DNA from: Nitrospinaceae bacterium UBA7883
GTDB lineage: Bacteria; Nitrospinota_A; UBA7883
Assembly: GCA_002500605.1 (NCBI GenBank)
Contig: DLRR01000021.1
Span: 197,559-261,558 of the forward strand
Direction: 5' to 3'
Length of the DNA stretch: 64,000 bases
Position numbers and translations under genes: made by a program. Positions 1 through 9,612 of this stretch are shown piece by piece; positions within the stretch are counted from its first letter, which is position 1; each line of letters starts with the position of its first letter. A model generated the notes under the pieces. It was not told where the DNA came from and did not search any database. It worked only from the letters and a program-made list of their open reading frames with translations.

Positions 1-1295
1 ATCTACTAATAAAAAATGGAAGGCTGATTGACCCAGCAAATAGCATGGATGCTAAAATGGACATACTTGTATCGAAAGATAAAATTGTCACAATCGCCCC
101 CAAAATAAGTGCAAAAGCTAAGACAACTATAGATGCAAATAAATTGTGGGTAACTCCAGGCTTAATTGATATACATGTACATTTCCGTGAACCGGGATAC
201 GAATATAAAGAAACAATAGAGTCTGGCAGCAAGTCGGCAGCAGCGGGAGGGTTCACCTCTGTCGTTGCTATGGCCAACACAAATCCAGTAAATGACTGTG
301 CCCAAGTAACCGAGTTTATTTTGGAAAAAGCCAATAATACAGCAGTTATCAACGTCCACACAGTTGGTGCTGTCACAAAGGGTATAAAAGGAGAAGCCTT
401 AGCTGAAATAGGCGAAATGGCGAAAGCCGGTGTCGTTGCCTTATCTGATGATGGCAAATGTTTAATGAACCCTGGTTTACTTCGTGATGCCATGGAATAC
501 GCATCAATGTTTGACCTTGTAATACTAGAGCATGCGGAGGATCAATCCCTTTGTGGAAAGTGGAGCATAAACGAAGGTCGAACAAGCAACAGACTAGGTC
601 TTGTTGGCGCTCCTGCTGCAGGTGAAGACTCAATAATCGCAAGGGATATCACGTTGTCCAAATATTTAAACATACCAATCCATTTCTGCCATGTCTCAAC
701 TGCTGGATCAGTTGACTTGATTCGCCAAGCAAAGAAACAGGGGGTGCTAGTGACAGCAGAAGCAACTCCGCATCATTTCACTCTTACAGAAGATGCAGTT
801 GGATCTTATGATACCAATTGTAAAATGGCCCCACCTTTACGGTCCAAGTCAGACGTTACTGCCATAATTGGTGGTCTTATGGATGGCACTATAGACTGCA
901 TTGCCACTGATCATGCTCCTCACAACGTGGTTGAAAAAGAGGTGGAGTTTGATTGTGCTGCCTTTGGAATAGTTGGGCTTGAAACAGCAGTTCCATTAGC
1001 CATGTCTTTGGTAAACGATGGACACATGAAACCGTCGGATCTGATAGGATCGCTATCATCTAAACCAGCTAAAACATTAAACCTATCCGGTGGTTCTTTG
1101 GACATTGGTAGCCAAGCTGACATAACTATAATAGATCCAGAGCTCGAGTGGATTGTCGAACCATCCAAATTTGCCACCAAAGGAAGAAACACGCCTTTTG
1201 GTGGAAAGCGAATGCGGGGTCGTGCAGTTGTGACAATTGTAAAAGGTCGAGTGGTTTACAAATTCAATGGAAAAGATATAGATTCAGATGAGTGA
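1..1295 (+). CDS. pyrC: Dihydroorotase, 5' end cut by window edge
   Basis: Catalyses reversible cyclisation of N-carbamoyl-aspartate to dihydroorotate, the third step of pyrimidine synthesis, in the cytoplasm. The metal-site motif DIHVHFREPG, later EHAED, FCHVST and ATDHAPH, mark a class I dihydroorotase. An ATG at 45 looks like a start, but the frame stays open leftward to base 3 and reads LLIKNGRLIDPANS, the normal N-terminal strand of the family, so the true start lies just outside the window. It overlaps carA by 8 bases, consistent with one operon. pyrB probably lies upstream, but that cannot be seen. Confidence 0.95.
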   Translation, partial: LLIKNGRLIDPANSMDAKMDILVSKDKIVTIAPKISAKAKTTIDANKLWVTPGLIDIHVHFREPGYEYKETIESGSKSAAAGGFTSVVAMANTNPVNDCAQVTEFILEKANNTAVINVHTVGAVTKGIKGEALAEIGEMAKAGVVALSDDGKCLMNPGLLRDAMEYASMFDLVILEHAEDQSLCGKWSINEGRTSNRLGLVGAPAAGEDSIIARDITLSKYLNIPIHFCHVSTAGSVDLIRQAKKQGVLVTAEATPHHFTLTEDAVGSYDTNCKMAPPLRSKSDVTAIIGGLMDGTIDCIATDHAPHNVVEKEVEFDCAAFGIVGLETAVPLAMSLVNDGHMKPSDLIGSLSSKPAKTLNLSGGSLDIGSQADITIIDPELEWIVEPSKFATKGRNTPFGGKRMRGRAVVTIVKGRVVYKFNGKDIDSDE

Positions 1296-2427
1296 TAACA
1301 AGGAGCGCAAGGCTTACCTTGTTTTAAAAGATGGACGGGTCTTTCGTGGCAAACCTTTCGGGGCATTAGGACAATCTAGTGGTGAGGTAGTCTTTAATAC
1401 AGCCATGGCAGGTTATCAGGAAATACTGACTGATCCTTCGTATGATGGACAGATTGTTACCATGACCTATCCTCTAATTGGTAATGTTGGGGTAAACTCC
1501 GAAGACTTGGAATCACGAATGCCATCAGTTCGTGGTTTTGTTGTTAAAGAAGAAAGTCATATCCCGTCTAGTTGGCGGAAAGAAAAAAGCCTTGGCGCTT
1601 ATCTTAAAGAAAACAATATAGTAGGTATTAAGGGAATAGACACTAGGGCGCTAACCAGACATATTAGACTCCACGGTACCGTGCCTGGAATAATAAGTTC
1701 TGACTCAAAAGATATTGAGAAGTTAAGGGTGATAGCTTCCAAACTTTCTGGACTAGACGGAAAGGACTGCGTTAGAAATGTAACATGCAAACAAATATAT
1801 GATTGGAATGGTGGACTGTGGACCCTCAATGATGGGTTTTCACAAAACACCAATGAGGCAAAATATAAAGTCATCGCTATCGATCTTGGAGTCAAATGGA
1901 ATATACTGCGGCATCTGCACAATATAAATTGCTCGGTAACCGTTGTTCCGGCAGATACCCCGGGAAGGAACATTCTAGCCATGGACCCTGATGGAGTTTT
2001 TTTAAGCAATGGACCAGGGGATCCATCTGCTGTTCCATATGTAACTAATACCGTAAAAACACTTATAGGGAAAAAACCGATATTTGGAATCTGTCTAGGT
2101 CATCAGATCCTTTGCCTAGCTTTAGGCGCAAAAACTTATAAGCTCAAGTTTGGGCATCACGGTGGTAATCATCCAGTCAAAGACCTGACATCACACAAGG
2201 TTGAAATAACAAGTCAAAACCATAATTTTGCAGTAGATCCGCACTCACTACCAAAACATATGGATATTACACATTTAAACCTCAACGACAGCACCGTGGA
2301 AGGTGTTTCCAGCAAGACCATGCCAATATTTAGCGTGCAGTACCACCCAGAAGCCTCTCCTGGGCCTAGTGACGCTTCTCATATGTTTGGTAGATTTAAA
2401 AGTTTTATGGAGAAGGGAGCTCTTTGA
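1288..2427 (+). CDS. carA: Carbamoyl-phosphate synthase small (glutaminase) subunit
   Basis: Hydrolyses glutamine and passes ammonia to CarB for carbamoyl phosphate synthesis, feeding both pyrimidines and arginine. The N-terminal CPSase small-chain domain covers about residues 8-140. The C-terminal class I glutamine amidotransferase domain has nucleophile C269 in GICLGHQ and H353/E355 in YHPEA, so the triad is intact. The length of 379 residues is normal. The ATG lies inside the end of pyrC (8-base overlap), suggesting translational coupling. Unusually, carB does not follow directly: an unknown gene sits between them. Confidence 0.97.
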   Translation: MSDNKERKAYLVLKDGRVFRGKPFGALGQSSGEVVFNTAMAGYQEILTDPSYDGQIVTMTYPLIGNVGVNSEDLESRMPSVRGFVVKEESHIPSSWRKEKSLGAYLKENNIVGIKGIDTRALTRHIRLHGTVPGIISSDSKDIEKLRVIASKLSGLDGKDCVRNVTCKQIYDWNGGLWTLNDGFSQNTNEAKYKVIAIDLGVKWNILRHLHNINCSVTVVPADTPGRNILAMDPDGVFLSNGPGDPSAVPYVTNTVKTLIGKKPIFGICLGHQILCLALGAKTYKLKFGHHGGNHPVKDLTSHKVEITSQNHNFAVDPHSLPKHMDITHLNLNDSTVEGVSSKTMPIFSVQYHPEASPGPSDASHMFGRFKSFMEKGAL

Positions 2428-2439
2428 GTTTTTGAGTAA

Positions 2440-3090
2440 ATGAGTATAGAACTTGAAAAAACGTTTTTTGCCGTTATTAACAATCTAAATAAAATGGCCT
2501 CAGAAGACAGGTTTCAAGAAAAAGCAGAGCTAGCCTTTAATCTTTACACTAGAAAGGTAGGCACTATTTTCCCTGAAGACGACTCGTATGATGCCCGTAT
2601 ATCGCTATTTTTAGAATGGTTTATTTTTGATTTTATGCTAACAGAGGATGGTGCCACCATACTGGATGTTTATAAAGATGAAATGGCTAGAGGTTCTGAC
2701 CAAGAGCTTCTAATAATTTCGGCCCTAAAAAATCATGTTCGTGACATTTTCCTAGTTAAAGGCTCGAAGAATGGTGTTGCCAAGGTGAAAGCTCTATACA
2801 AAGATAAAATATATACTTTGTCTTGTGGGCATTTGGGTGATCTATTCGTTAAGGGAGGCTTGTTTGAAGCTCGTGTTGTTGAGTTGGATGGAAAATTGCT
2901 GCCAACTCAAGGTATCTGCCATCATCCCGCTGAAACCCTGAGGTTTATTAAATCGGAAATAAAACGAATTGAAGGATCAAACGGAAGTGTTCCAGATAGT
3001 CTCTTTTGTAAATTAACCAGGTCTAGTATTAAGCTAGAGCGCTCCCGTTATATTGACGCAAGCCAAATCTATGAGACGCCTGATAAGTAA
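2440..3090 (+). CDS. Unknown protein between carA and carB
   Basis: I do not recognise this 216-residue protein. It is predicted soluble, with no signal peptide or membrane span. The N-terminal half is helical and contains the aromatic-rich segment LFLEWFIFDFML (about residues 57-68), followed by a mixed second half (about 108-155) that could be a small beta domain. It starts 12 bases after carA, and its stop overlaps the carB ATG by one base (TAATG), so it is almost certainly co-translated with the two synthase subunits. The position suggests a link to pyrimidine or carbamoyl-phosphate metabolism, but that is inference only. Confidence 0.85.
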   Translation: MSIELEKTFFAVINNLNKMASEDRFQEKAELAFNLYTRKVGTIFPEDDSYDARISLFLEWFIFDFMLTEDGATILDVYKDEMARGSDQELLIISALKNHVRDIFLVKGSKNGVAKVKALYKDKIYTLSCGHLGDLFVKGGLFEARVVELDGKLLPTQGICHHPAETLRFIKSEIKRIEGSNGSVPDSLFCKLTRSSIKLERSRYIDASQIYETPDK

Positions 3091-6000
3091 TGCCTAAACG
3101 TACAGACATACAAAGTATAATGGTCATTGGAGCTGGTCCTATAGTTATTGGACAAGCTTGTGAATTCGATTATTCTGGAGCTCAAGCATGCAAAGCCCTT
3201 CGAGAGGAAGGCTATAAAGTTGTTCTGGTTAACTCAAACCCAGCCACCATAATGACTGACCCAGAAATGGCTGACAAAACATATATCGAGCCACTTACTG
3301 TTTTATCGCTAAAAAAAATAATAGAGCGCGAAAAGCCGAATGCCTTGCTCCCCACTGTAGGTGGACAAACAGCGCTTAACTTGGCAGTCAACCTGTCAGA
3401 GGCAGGGGTTTTGGCAAATAACGATGTGGAACTAATCGGTGCAAAGCTTCCTGCTATTAAAAAGGCGGAAGATAGAGCGCAGTTTAAAAAGGCCATGGAA
3501 AAGATTGGGCAAAACGTGCCGGATTCTGCCTTGGCTCACAATATGGAAGAAGCCGAAGAGATTTTGGGAAGTATTTGTGTTCCAGCAATTATTAGACCTG
3601 CTTTTACTTTGGGTGGAACTGGGGGTGGGTCTGCAAACACACGAGAAGAGTACTTTAAACAGTGCAAACGAGGTCTTGATGCAAGCCCTGTAAGCCAAAT
3701 CTTAATAGAACAGTCCATTGCCGGTTGGAAAGAATTTGAACTTGAGATTATGCGCGACATTAGAGATAACGTGGTTATTATATGCTCAATTGAAAACCTA
3801 GACCCCATGGGAATGCACACGGGCGATTCAATTACTGTTGCCCCAGCCCAAACTCTTACTGACCGGGAATATCAGCTAATGCGAAATGCAGCCATAGACA
3901 TTATTCGTGAAATTGGGGTTGAGACTGGAGGATCTAACATTCAGTTTGCTGTAAACCCCGACAATGGTGACCTAGTAATAATTGAGATGAATCCCAGGGT
4001 TTCACGCTCATCGGCTCTAGCCTCCAAAGCAACAGGCTTTCCGATTGCAAAGATAGCTGCAAAGCTAGCTATCGGATTTACTTTAGACGAGATTAGAAAT
4101 GATATTACTAAACAAACCCCATCTTGTTTCGAGCCAGCTATCGATTATTGCGTTGTCAAGATGCCACGCTTTGCTTTCGAAAAATTTCCAAAGACGGATA
4201 AACGAATAGGTACTCAAATGAAATCGGTTGGAGAAGTGATGAGCATTGGACGAACATTTAAAGAAGCCATTCAAAAAGCAATGCGATCTTTGGAAATAGG
4301 CTCCTTTGGCTTTGATCAGCAACGTCAGCTTGACCACCAAACTCTGGAACATCATCTAACCAATCCATCTGCAGACCGACTTTGGCACCTGGGTGAGGCG
4401 CTACGAGAGGGTTATGATATAGACAAACTCTATAGCCTCACCGGTATTGATCCATGGTTTTTGAGCAACATTGAGCTAATTATAAAAACAGAAGAAAAGC
4501 TTAAAGCTAGTGGTATAAAAGATAGCGAGCATATGCGGGAATTAAAAGAACTTGGTTTTTCAGATAACAGGCTTGCAGCTCTTGCTAACACCACTGAAGA
4601 CAAAATTAGGGCGAAACGTATTGCGTACAATATTCGCCCAGTCTATAAGCGGGTTGATACTTGCGCGGCAGAGTTTGAAGCCAATACACCTTACCTATAC
4701 TCAACTTATGAAGAAGAGTGCGAAGCTTTCACTACAAACCGCAACAAAATTATGATTCTTGGTGGTGGACCAAATCGGATTGGTCAAGGAATTGAATTTG
4801 ATTATTGCTGTGTACATGGGGTAATTGGTTTAGCTAAAGACGGTTTTGAAACAATCATGGTCAACTGCAACCCAGAGACAGTCTCTACTGATTATGACAC
4901 TGCCGACAGGCTGTATTTTGAGCCATTGGCATATGAAGACGTTATGGAAATCATTGATCTTGAAAAACCACAGGGGGTTATAGTCCAGTTCGGTGGACAA
5001 ACACCTCTTAATTTAGCTATTGCATTGGAGAAGGCAGGCGCTCCAATAATTGGAACATCGCCGGCCGCCATCCACATGGCAGAAGACCGGGAAAGCTTCA
5101 AAACCTTGCTCATGAAACTAGGGATAAAACAACCGCCAAACGGAACCGCTACAAGTCTATCAGAGGCAAGGGAAATTGCAAACCAAATTGAATATCCAGT
5201 TGTAGTCCGGCCTTCGTATGTACTAGGCGGCCGTGCTATGGAGGTAGTATACGATGATAATTCTCTTAACTACTACATGACACATGCTGTGCAAGCCTCA
5301 CCTGAACATCCTATATTAATAGATAAATTTTTAAGCTCGGCCACTGAGCTTGATGTTGATGCGATTTGTGATGGTGAAATTGTTGTGATTGCTGGAGTAA
5401 TGGAACATATAGAGCAAGCCGGTGTCCATTCTGGTGACTCTGCATGCTCATTGCCACCTCACAACATTAGCAAAACCATGATTGAGGAAATTAAAAGGCA
5501 AACCACTTTACTGGCCCTTGAGCTAAAAACCGTCGGTCTTATTAATATTCAGTTTGCCATTCAAGAAGAAGAAGTGTATGTCTTGGAAGCTAATCCAAGA
5601 GCATCCAGAACAATTCCTTTTGTATCAAAATCTATCGGCCAACCTCTGGCTCAACTAGCAGCCAGGGTTATGGCAGGGAAGAATCTACATGAGTTAGGAT
5701 TTACCAAAGAGCCAACTATCACTCACATAGCTGTAAAGGAGTCGGTGTTCCCATTTACCAAGTTCATTGGCGTAGATACAATTCTTGGTCCTGAAATGCG
5801 GTCTACCGGTGAGGTAATGGGGATAGACAAGGTTTTTGGTAAGGCTTTTGGTAAGGCTTCCCTGTCAGCAGGAACTTCCCTGCCAAGCAAAGGTTGTGCG
5901 CTAATATCTGTCACGGATGAAGACAAAGCCAAGGCAGCCTTAATTGCTGGCAGGCTAGCTCAATATGGATTTACATTTTTAGCAACACCAGGAACTGCTC

Positions 6001-6302
6001 GGGTGCTCGAAAAGAGTGGCATTATCGTGGAACAGGTTATGAAAGTTGGCGAGGGGAAACCAGATTGCGCTGATGCTGTTGGTGGAGGGCTCGTCGATAT
6101 GGTTATTAACACTACAAGAGATAAAAAGGCAATCGATGATTCATTTTATATTCGCCGCAATGCGCTGATGATGAACATACCTTATTTCACCACAATGGAA
6201 GCAGCAAATGCTGCAACAGATGCAATAGAAGCCTTCTCGCATGAAGATCTTTCTGTGTTGTCATTGCAAGAATATTACGAGGCTTGCAAGAATAGCGCTT
6301 AA
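3090..6302 (+). CDS. carB: Carbamoyl-phosphate synthase large subunit
   Basis: Makes carbamoyl phosphate from bicarbonate, ammonia and two ATP. At 1070 residues it has the full-length family layout: two homologous halves each with a preATP-grasp and ATP-grasp domain (starts near residues 8 and 555, with GAGPIVIGQACEFDYSG and GGGPNRIGQGIEFDYC as the paired signatures), an oligomerisation region between them, and a C-terminal MGS-like allosteric domain from about residue 935. NPRVSRSSALASKATG and NPRASRTIPFVSKS are the conserved metal/ATP-site motifs of the two halves. No truncation or frameshift is seen. Confidence 0.98.
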   Translation: MPKRTDIQSIMVIGAGPIVIGQACEFDYSGAQACKALREEGYKVVLVNSNPATIMTDPEMADKTYIEPLTVLSLKKIIEREKPNALLPTVGGQTALNLAVNLSEAGVLANNDVELIGAKLPAIKKAEDRAQFKKAMEKIGQNVPDSALAHNMEEAEEILGSICVPAIIRPAFTLGGTGGGSANTREEYFKQCKRGLDASPVSQILIEQSIAGWKEFELEIMRDIRDNVVIICSIENLDPMGMHTGDSITVAPAQTLTDREYQLMRNAAIDIIREIGVETGGSNIQFAVNPDNGDLVIIEMNPRVSRSSALASKATGFPIAKIAAKLAIGFTLDEIRNDITKQTPSCFEPAIDYCVVKMPRFAFEKFPKTDKRIGTQMKSVGEVMSIGRTFKEAIQKAMRSLEIGSFGFDQQRQLDHQTLEHHLTNPSADRLWHLGEALREGYDIDKLYSLTGIDPWFLSNIELIIKTEEKLKASGIKDSEHMRELKELGFSDNRLAALANTTEDKIRAKRIAYNIRPVYKRVDTCAAEFEANTPYLYSTYEEECEAFTTNRNKIMILGGGPNRIGQGIEFDYCCVHGVIGLAKDGFETIMVNCNPETVSTDYDTADRLYFEPLAYEDVMEIIDLEKPQGVIVQFGGQTPLNLAIALEKAGAPIIGTSPAAIHMAEDRESFKTLLMKLGIKQPPNGTATSLSEAREIANQIEYPVVVRPSYVLGGRAMEVVYDDNSLNYYMTHAVQASPEHPILIDKFLSSATELDVDAICDGEIVVIAGVMEHIEQAGVHSGDSACSLPPHNISKTMIEEIKRQTTLLALELKTVGLINIQFAIQEEEVYVLEANPRASRTIPFVSKSIGQPLAQLAARVMAGKNLHELGFTKEPTITHIAVKESVFPFTKFIGVDTILGPEMRSTGEVMGIDKVFGKAFGKASLSAGTSLPSKGCALISVTDEDKAKAALIAGRLAQYGFTFLATPGTARVLEKSGIIVEQVMKVGEGKPDCADAVGGGLVDMVINTTRDKKAIDDSFYIRRNALMMNIPYFTTMEAANAATDAIEAFSHEDLSVLSLQEYYEACKNSA

Positions 6303-6310
6303 AAATAATT

Positions 6311-7753
6311 ATGAGAAAGACAACTTCAGCGCTGACCGCGATCATACTTCTTCTATCCTTCAATCTGGCACAGTCAAACCAAACTGATTATGAAATTATT
6401 TCAGAGAACTGGATGAATATACTTTTCGAAGGCCAGAAAATTGGCTTTCAGTCTCAAAAAATCGAAAGCACAAGTGCAGGCTATATGGTGACTAGTAGGT
6501 CTGTCATAACGCTTGATCTAAATGATGAGCCTCAAAACATGTCAACATCAAACATCATATATCTCAACCACGAAAAACATCTTGTCAGTTTTATCAGCTC
6601 ACAAACCATGCAGAATCAACGACAGCGTGTAATCGGAAGAATTTTAAAAAATAAATTAACATTATTGGTGGAGGGAAGTGGTGATACATTCAAGAAAACA
6701 GTACAAATACCAAGTGGGGTCCATTTTGGAGAAACAGTTTCATTTTCACTTGCTGATGAGTTGATTGTCGGGAAATCTTTCACTATCCCCATTTATCTCT
6801 CTACTCTTCGCATCATTGAAGAACTAGCGGTACGCATTTTAGAAAAAACAATAAAGAAAAACTTTGGGGAATCTTACGAAGTATTTGTTGTCGAAACAAC
6901 CATTCATGGCATCAAAACAATCAAATATATTACGGCCGATGGAATGGAGCTTTTTGAAGATGGGCCATTGGGGTTCAGCGCTATAAAAACGACAGAAGAG
7001 AATGCCTTAAAATTGGCCAAACTGCATGTTCCAATCCAAAGCTTAATAGCGTTTAGCCTTGTCAAGCCTGATAAACCTTTGAATGATCCTATATCGATAA
7101 GTGAGCTACAACTGGCAATAACAGGCATTGACGGTTATGATGATATACCAAGTGACTATCGCCAAACACTAATTGCTGCTTCTAGCACTCCTGAAAAATC
7201 TGCACCAGTCGTTTTGCGTCGCTTTAAACCTAGCGTAGCTTCTTATCAACTCGGAACCGCAGTGAAGGTGGACAAAGAATCGCTTGCTGCAACGCCGGAG
7301 ATCCAGTCACAAAATGGTACAATCAAAAAACTTGCAGCAGATATAATAGAAGGCGAAACGGATGCATGGTCTGCTGCAAAAAAAATTAATCGTTGGGTAT
7401 ATAGCAATATCGAAAAAAAGCTTGTTGATTCATTCTCGGCTTTAGATGTATTGAAATCTCGCAAAGGGGAATGCCAGAGTCATACAAATCTATTTGCTGC
7501 ATTGGCTCGTAGTGCTGGTATTCCTACACAGGTATCTGTTGGGCTGGTATACTCGCCTCAGCATAAAGGTTTTTTGTACCATTCATGGCCTTCGGTTTAT
7601 ATTGGCGAATGGGTTGCCATGGACCCAACATTAGGCCAAGATGTTGCTGACGCTACACATATAAAACTTGCTAGTGGTGAGCCAGGCAATCAACTTAACT
7701 TGTTGCGTTTAATTGGCAAAATTTCTATTTCCATTCAGTCCATTATTAGGTAA
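6311..7753 (+). CDS. Secreted transglutaminase-like protein
   Basis: A 480-residue protein with an N-terminal signal peptide (about residues 1-22, hydrophobic ALTAIILLLSFNLA). A long N-terminal region of beta character leads to a C-terminal transglutaminase-like core. The Cys-His-Asp triad is visible as GEC (C388), YHSW (H424) and MDPT (D438), so a cysteine-protease or transglutaminase-fold activity in the periplasm is plausible; the substrate is unknown. It starts 8 bases after carB and ends 16 bases before pyrK, so it is embedded in the pyrimidine operon although nothing connects it to that pathway. No strong ribosome-binding site is seen. Confidence 0.88.
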   Translation: MRKTTSALTAIILLLSFNLAQSNQTDYEIISENWMNILFEGQKIGFQSQKIESTSAGYMVTSRSVITLDLNDEPQNMSTSNIIYLNHEKHLVSFISSQTMQNQRQRVIGRILKNKLTLLVEGSGDTFKKTVQIPSGVHFGETVSFSLADELIVGKSFTIPIYLSTLRIIEELAVRILEKTIKKNFGESYEVFVVETTIHGIKTIKYITADGMELFEDGPLGFSAIKTTEENALKLAKLHVPIQSLIAFSLVKPDKPLNDPISISELQLAITGIDGYDDIPSDYRQTLIAASSTPEKSAPVVLRRFKPSVASYQLGTAVKVDKESLAATPEIQSQNGTIKKLAADIIEGETDAWSAAKKINRWVYSNIEKKLVDSFSALDVLKSRKGECQSHTNLFAALARSAGIPTQVSVGLVYSPQHKGFLYHSWPSVYIGEWVAMDPTLGQDVADATHIKLASGEPGNQLNLLRLIGKISISIQSIIR

Positions 7754-7769
7754 TGATCTCCCGATATAA

Positions 7770-8546
7770 ATGAATTGTATAATTTTAAAAAATCAAAAGC
7801 TCGCTGAAGGCTTTTTCTACCTTTCAATTAAGCCTAAGGCTCTCATTGGAGGGATCAAGGCTGGACAGTTTGTCATGGTACGCGTTGGTACCAGTTCGGT
7901 TCCGCTGCTCCGGCGCCCTATGGGCATTGCTGACTTCAAAGTCGATGGAAGTGAATTTGGACTTTTAATCCAGATCACAGGCATCGGCACAAGGTTGCTC
8001 TCAAATTTGGTGCCTGGTGATAATCTTGATGTGCTTGGCCCATTTGGTAATGGTTTCCCTCCTGATTTAAAGGGGGAAAAGATTTGGGCCGTTGCTGGTG
8101 GCACGGGCGTAGCTCCCTTCATGGGAATAGCCGCCAACAACATATTTGGCAACAAATTTAAATTGCTATTAGGTGCTAGAAGTGCAGACTTCCTTTTACA
8201 GACCTCCTTTTTTAGCGATCGCGGTATTCCCGTGGATGTGAGCACAGAAGACTCCACAAAAGGATTTGGCGGCCTTGTAACAGAGTTGGTAGATAAAAAC
8301 ATTAAGAGTAACGGCAAGCCAGATGTAATGTTTACTTGTGGACCGATATCAATGATGAAAGCCTTGGCTAGTGTTGCTGACGAACATAACATTCCTCTTT
8401 ATGCATCGCTTGAAAATCGAATGGCGTGTGGATTTGGCGTTTGTCTCGGTTGTGTCCTAAAAAAACAAAATGAAGATCGATTTTTCACTGTGTGCAGGAA
8501 AGGCCCTGTTTTCCTGAGCAGTGAAGTTGAAATATTAAATACATGA
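7770..8546 (+). CDS. pyrK: Dihydroorotate dehydrogenase electron-transfer subunit
   Basis: The FAD and [2Fe-2S] subunit that passes electrons from PyrD to NAD+ in class 1B dihydroorotate dehydrogenases. RRPMG (about residues 48-52) is the FAD-binding motif, GGTGVAPF the nucleotide-binding loop, and C220, C225, C228 and C242 (MACGFGVCLGC then FFTVC) are the four cluster ligands. The length of 258 residues is typical. The stop overlaps the pyrD start (ATGA). Its presence predicts NAD+ rather than quinone or fumarate as acceptor for the pathway. Confidence 0.96.
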   Translation: MNCIILKNQKLAEGFFYLSIKPKALIGGIKAGQFVMVRVGTSSVPLLRRPMGIADFKVDGSEFGLLIQITGIGTRLLSNLVPGDNLDVLGPFGNGFPPDLKGEKIWAVAGGTGVAPFMGIAANNIFGNKFKLLLGARSADFLLQTSFFSDRGIPVDVSTEDSTKGFGGLVTELVDKNIKSNGKPDVMFTCGPISMMKALASVADEHNIPLYASLENRMACGFGVCLGCVLKKQNEDRFFTVCRKGPVFLSSEVEILNT

Positions 8547-9457
8547 ATACACCTAATATATCTGTTAATTTGGCAGGCATAAACCTTAGAAATCCAATTA
8601 TTGCCGCTTCAGGCACTTTTGGTTACGGTCTTGCCTTTCAAAATTTTTTAGACCTGGGAAATATAGGAGGTTTTGTAACTAAAGGTATTTCACTTAAGCC
8701 CCGAGTTGGAAATCCAGATCCACGGATATGTGAAACACCCTCTGGAATGCTCAACTCCATTGGTCTCCATAACGTAGGACTTGAAAAGTTTATCACTTCT
8801 AAAATGCCCGAAATTAGAAAAGTTGACACCAGCGTTATTGTCAACTTTTTTGGTGAAACTGTGGAAGAGTATGTTGAACTCGCCAATCGTCTCGATCAGG
8901 TGGAAGGAATAGACGGGTTGGAAATGAATATTTCATGCCCAAATGTTAACAAGGGTGGATCTTCATTTGGCACTGATTTATCTGTCACGTGTAATGTTGT
9001 AAACCTTTGCCGCAAGGCGACAAAAAAACCACTAATAGTAAAGCTGTCCCCAAACGTAGGGGATATTGTTGAATTTGCAAAAGCTTGTGAAGATAACGGA
9101 GCTGATGCCATCTCAGCAATTAACACTTTGGTAGGAATGGCTATAGATATAAAAAGCAGAAAGCCACTATTGGCAAAACGCACTGGTGGTTTAAGCGGGC
9201 CTGCTATAAAGCCAATTGCTGTGCGCATGGTGAATGAATGTTATCGCTCGGTTAAGATACCAATAATTGGAATCGGTGGTATAGCAACAGTCCAAGACAT
9301 TATTGAATTTACCCTGGCAGGGGCAACTGCCATTCAAATTGGAACTATGAATTTTGTTGATCCTGCCATTTGCGAAAAGCTGGCTGCGGAGTTAGCTCCT
9401 TTGCTAAACGAACTTGGGGTTGACAACTTGCATGATTTAATAGGGCAAGTTTCCTGA
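8543..9457 (+). CDS. pyrD: Dihydroorotate dehydrogenase, catalytic subunit (class 1B)
   Basis: Oxidises dihydroorotate to orotate with FMN. AASGTFGYG near residue 22, MNISCPNVNKGG with catalytic-base C132, and a C-terminal GIGGI phosphate-binding segment are present. The catalytic cysteine (rather than serine) and the adjoining pyrK define class 1B. At 304 residues it is full length. It is the last gene of the operon. A C9 homopolymer follows directly after the stop, and an AGGGCAA/TTGCCCT inverted repeat spans the stop region (9442-9448 with 9473-9479), followed by a T-rich stretch that may contribute to termination. Confidence 0.97.
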   Translation: MNTPNISVNLAGINLRNPIIAASGTFGYGLAFQNFLDLGNIGGFVTKGISLKPRVGNPDPRICETPSGMLNSIGLHNVGLEKFITSKMPEIRKVDTSVIVNFFGETVEEYVELANRLDQVEGIDGLEMNISCPNVNKGGSSFGTDLSVTCNVVNLCRKATKKPLIVKLSPNVGDIVEFAKACEDNGADAISAINTLVGMAIDIKSRKPLLAKRTGGLSGPAIKPIAVRMVNECYRSVKIPIIGIGGIATVQDIIEFTLAGATAIQIGTMNFVDPAICEKLAAELAPLLNELGVDNLHDLIGQVS

Positions 9458-9507
9458 TGACCCCCCCCCTATTTGCCCTCCTATCCTCTTTCCTTTTTTT
9501 CAATTTG
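9442..9507 (+). terminator. Possible terminator after pyrD
   Basis: A 7-bp stem (AGGGCAA, 9442-9448, with TTGCCCT, 9473-9479) overlaps the end of pyrD, with the C9 run in its loop. A pyrimidine/T-rich tract ending in seven T follows about 15 bases later. The gap between stem and T run is longer than in a standard intrinsic terminator, so this is tentative. Confidence 0.3.
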
Positions 9508-9612
9508 AAAAAAATTGTTGCTTAAATGGGTAACGAAATTTGGACTTTAGAAGGAAGGAGATACATTTATTTGTTGCTTAATAAGCAGAATATGGATGAA
9601 ACGTTCCTTAAC

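Noticed and set aside
45..47. ATG at base 45 as the pyrC start
   Set aside because: The frame continues leftward with the conserved LLIKNGRLIDPANS N-terminus, so the true start is outside the window.
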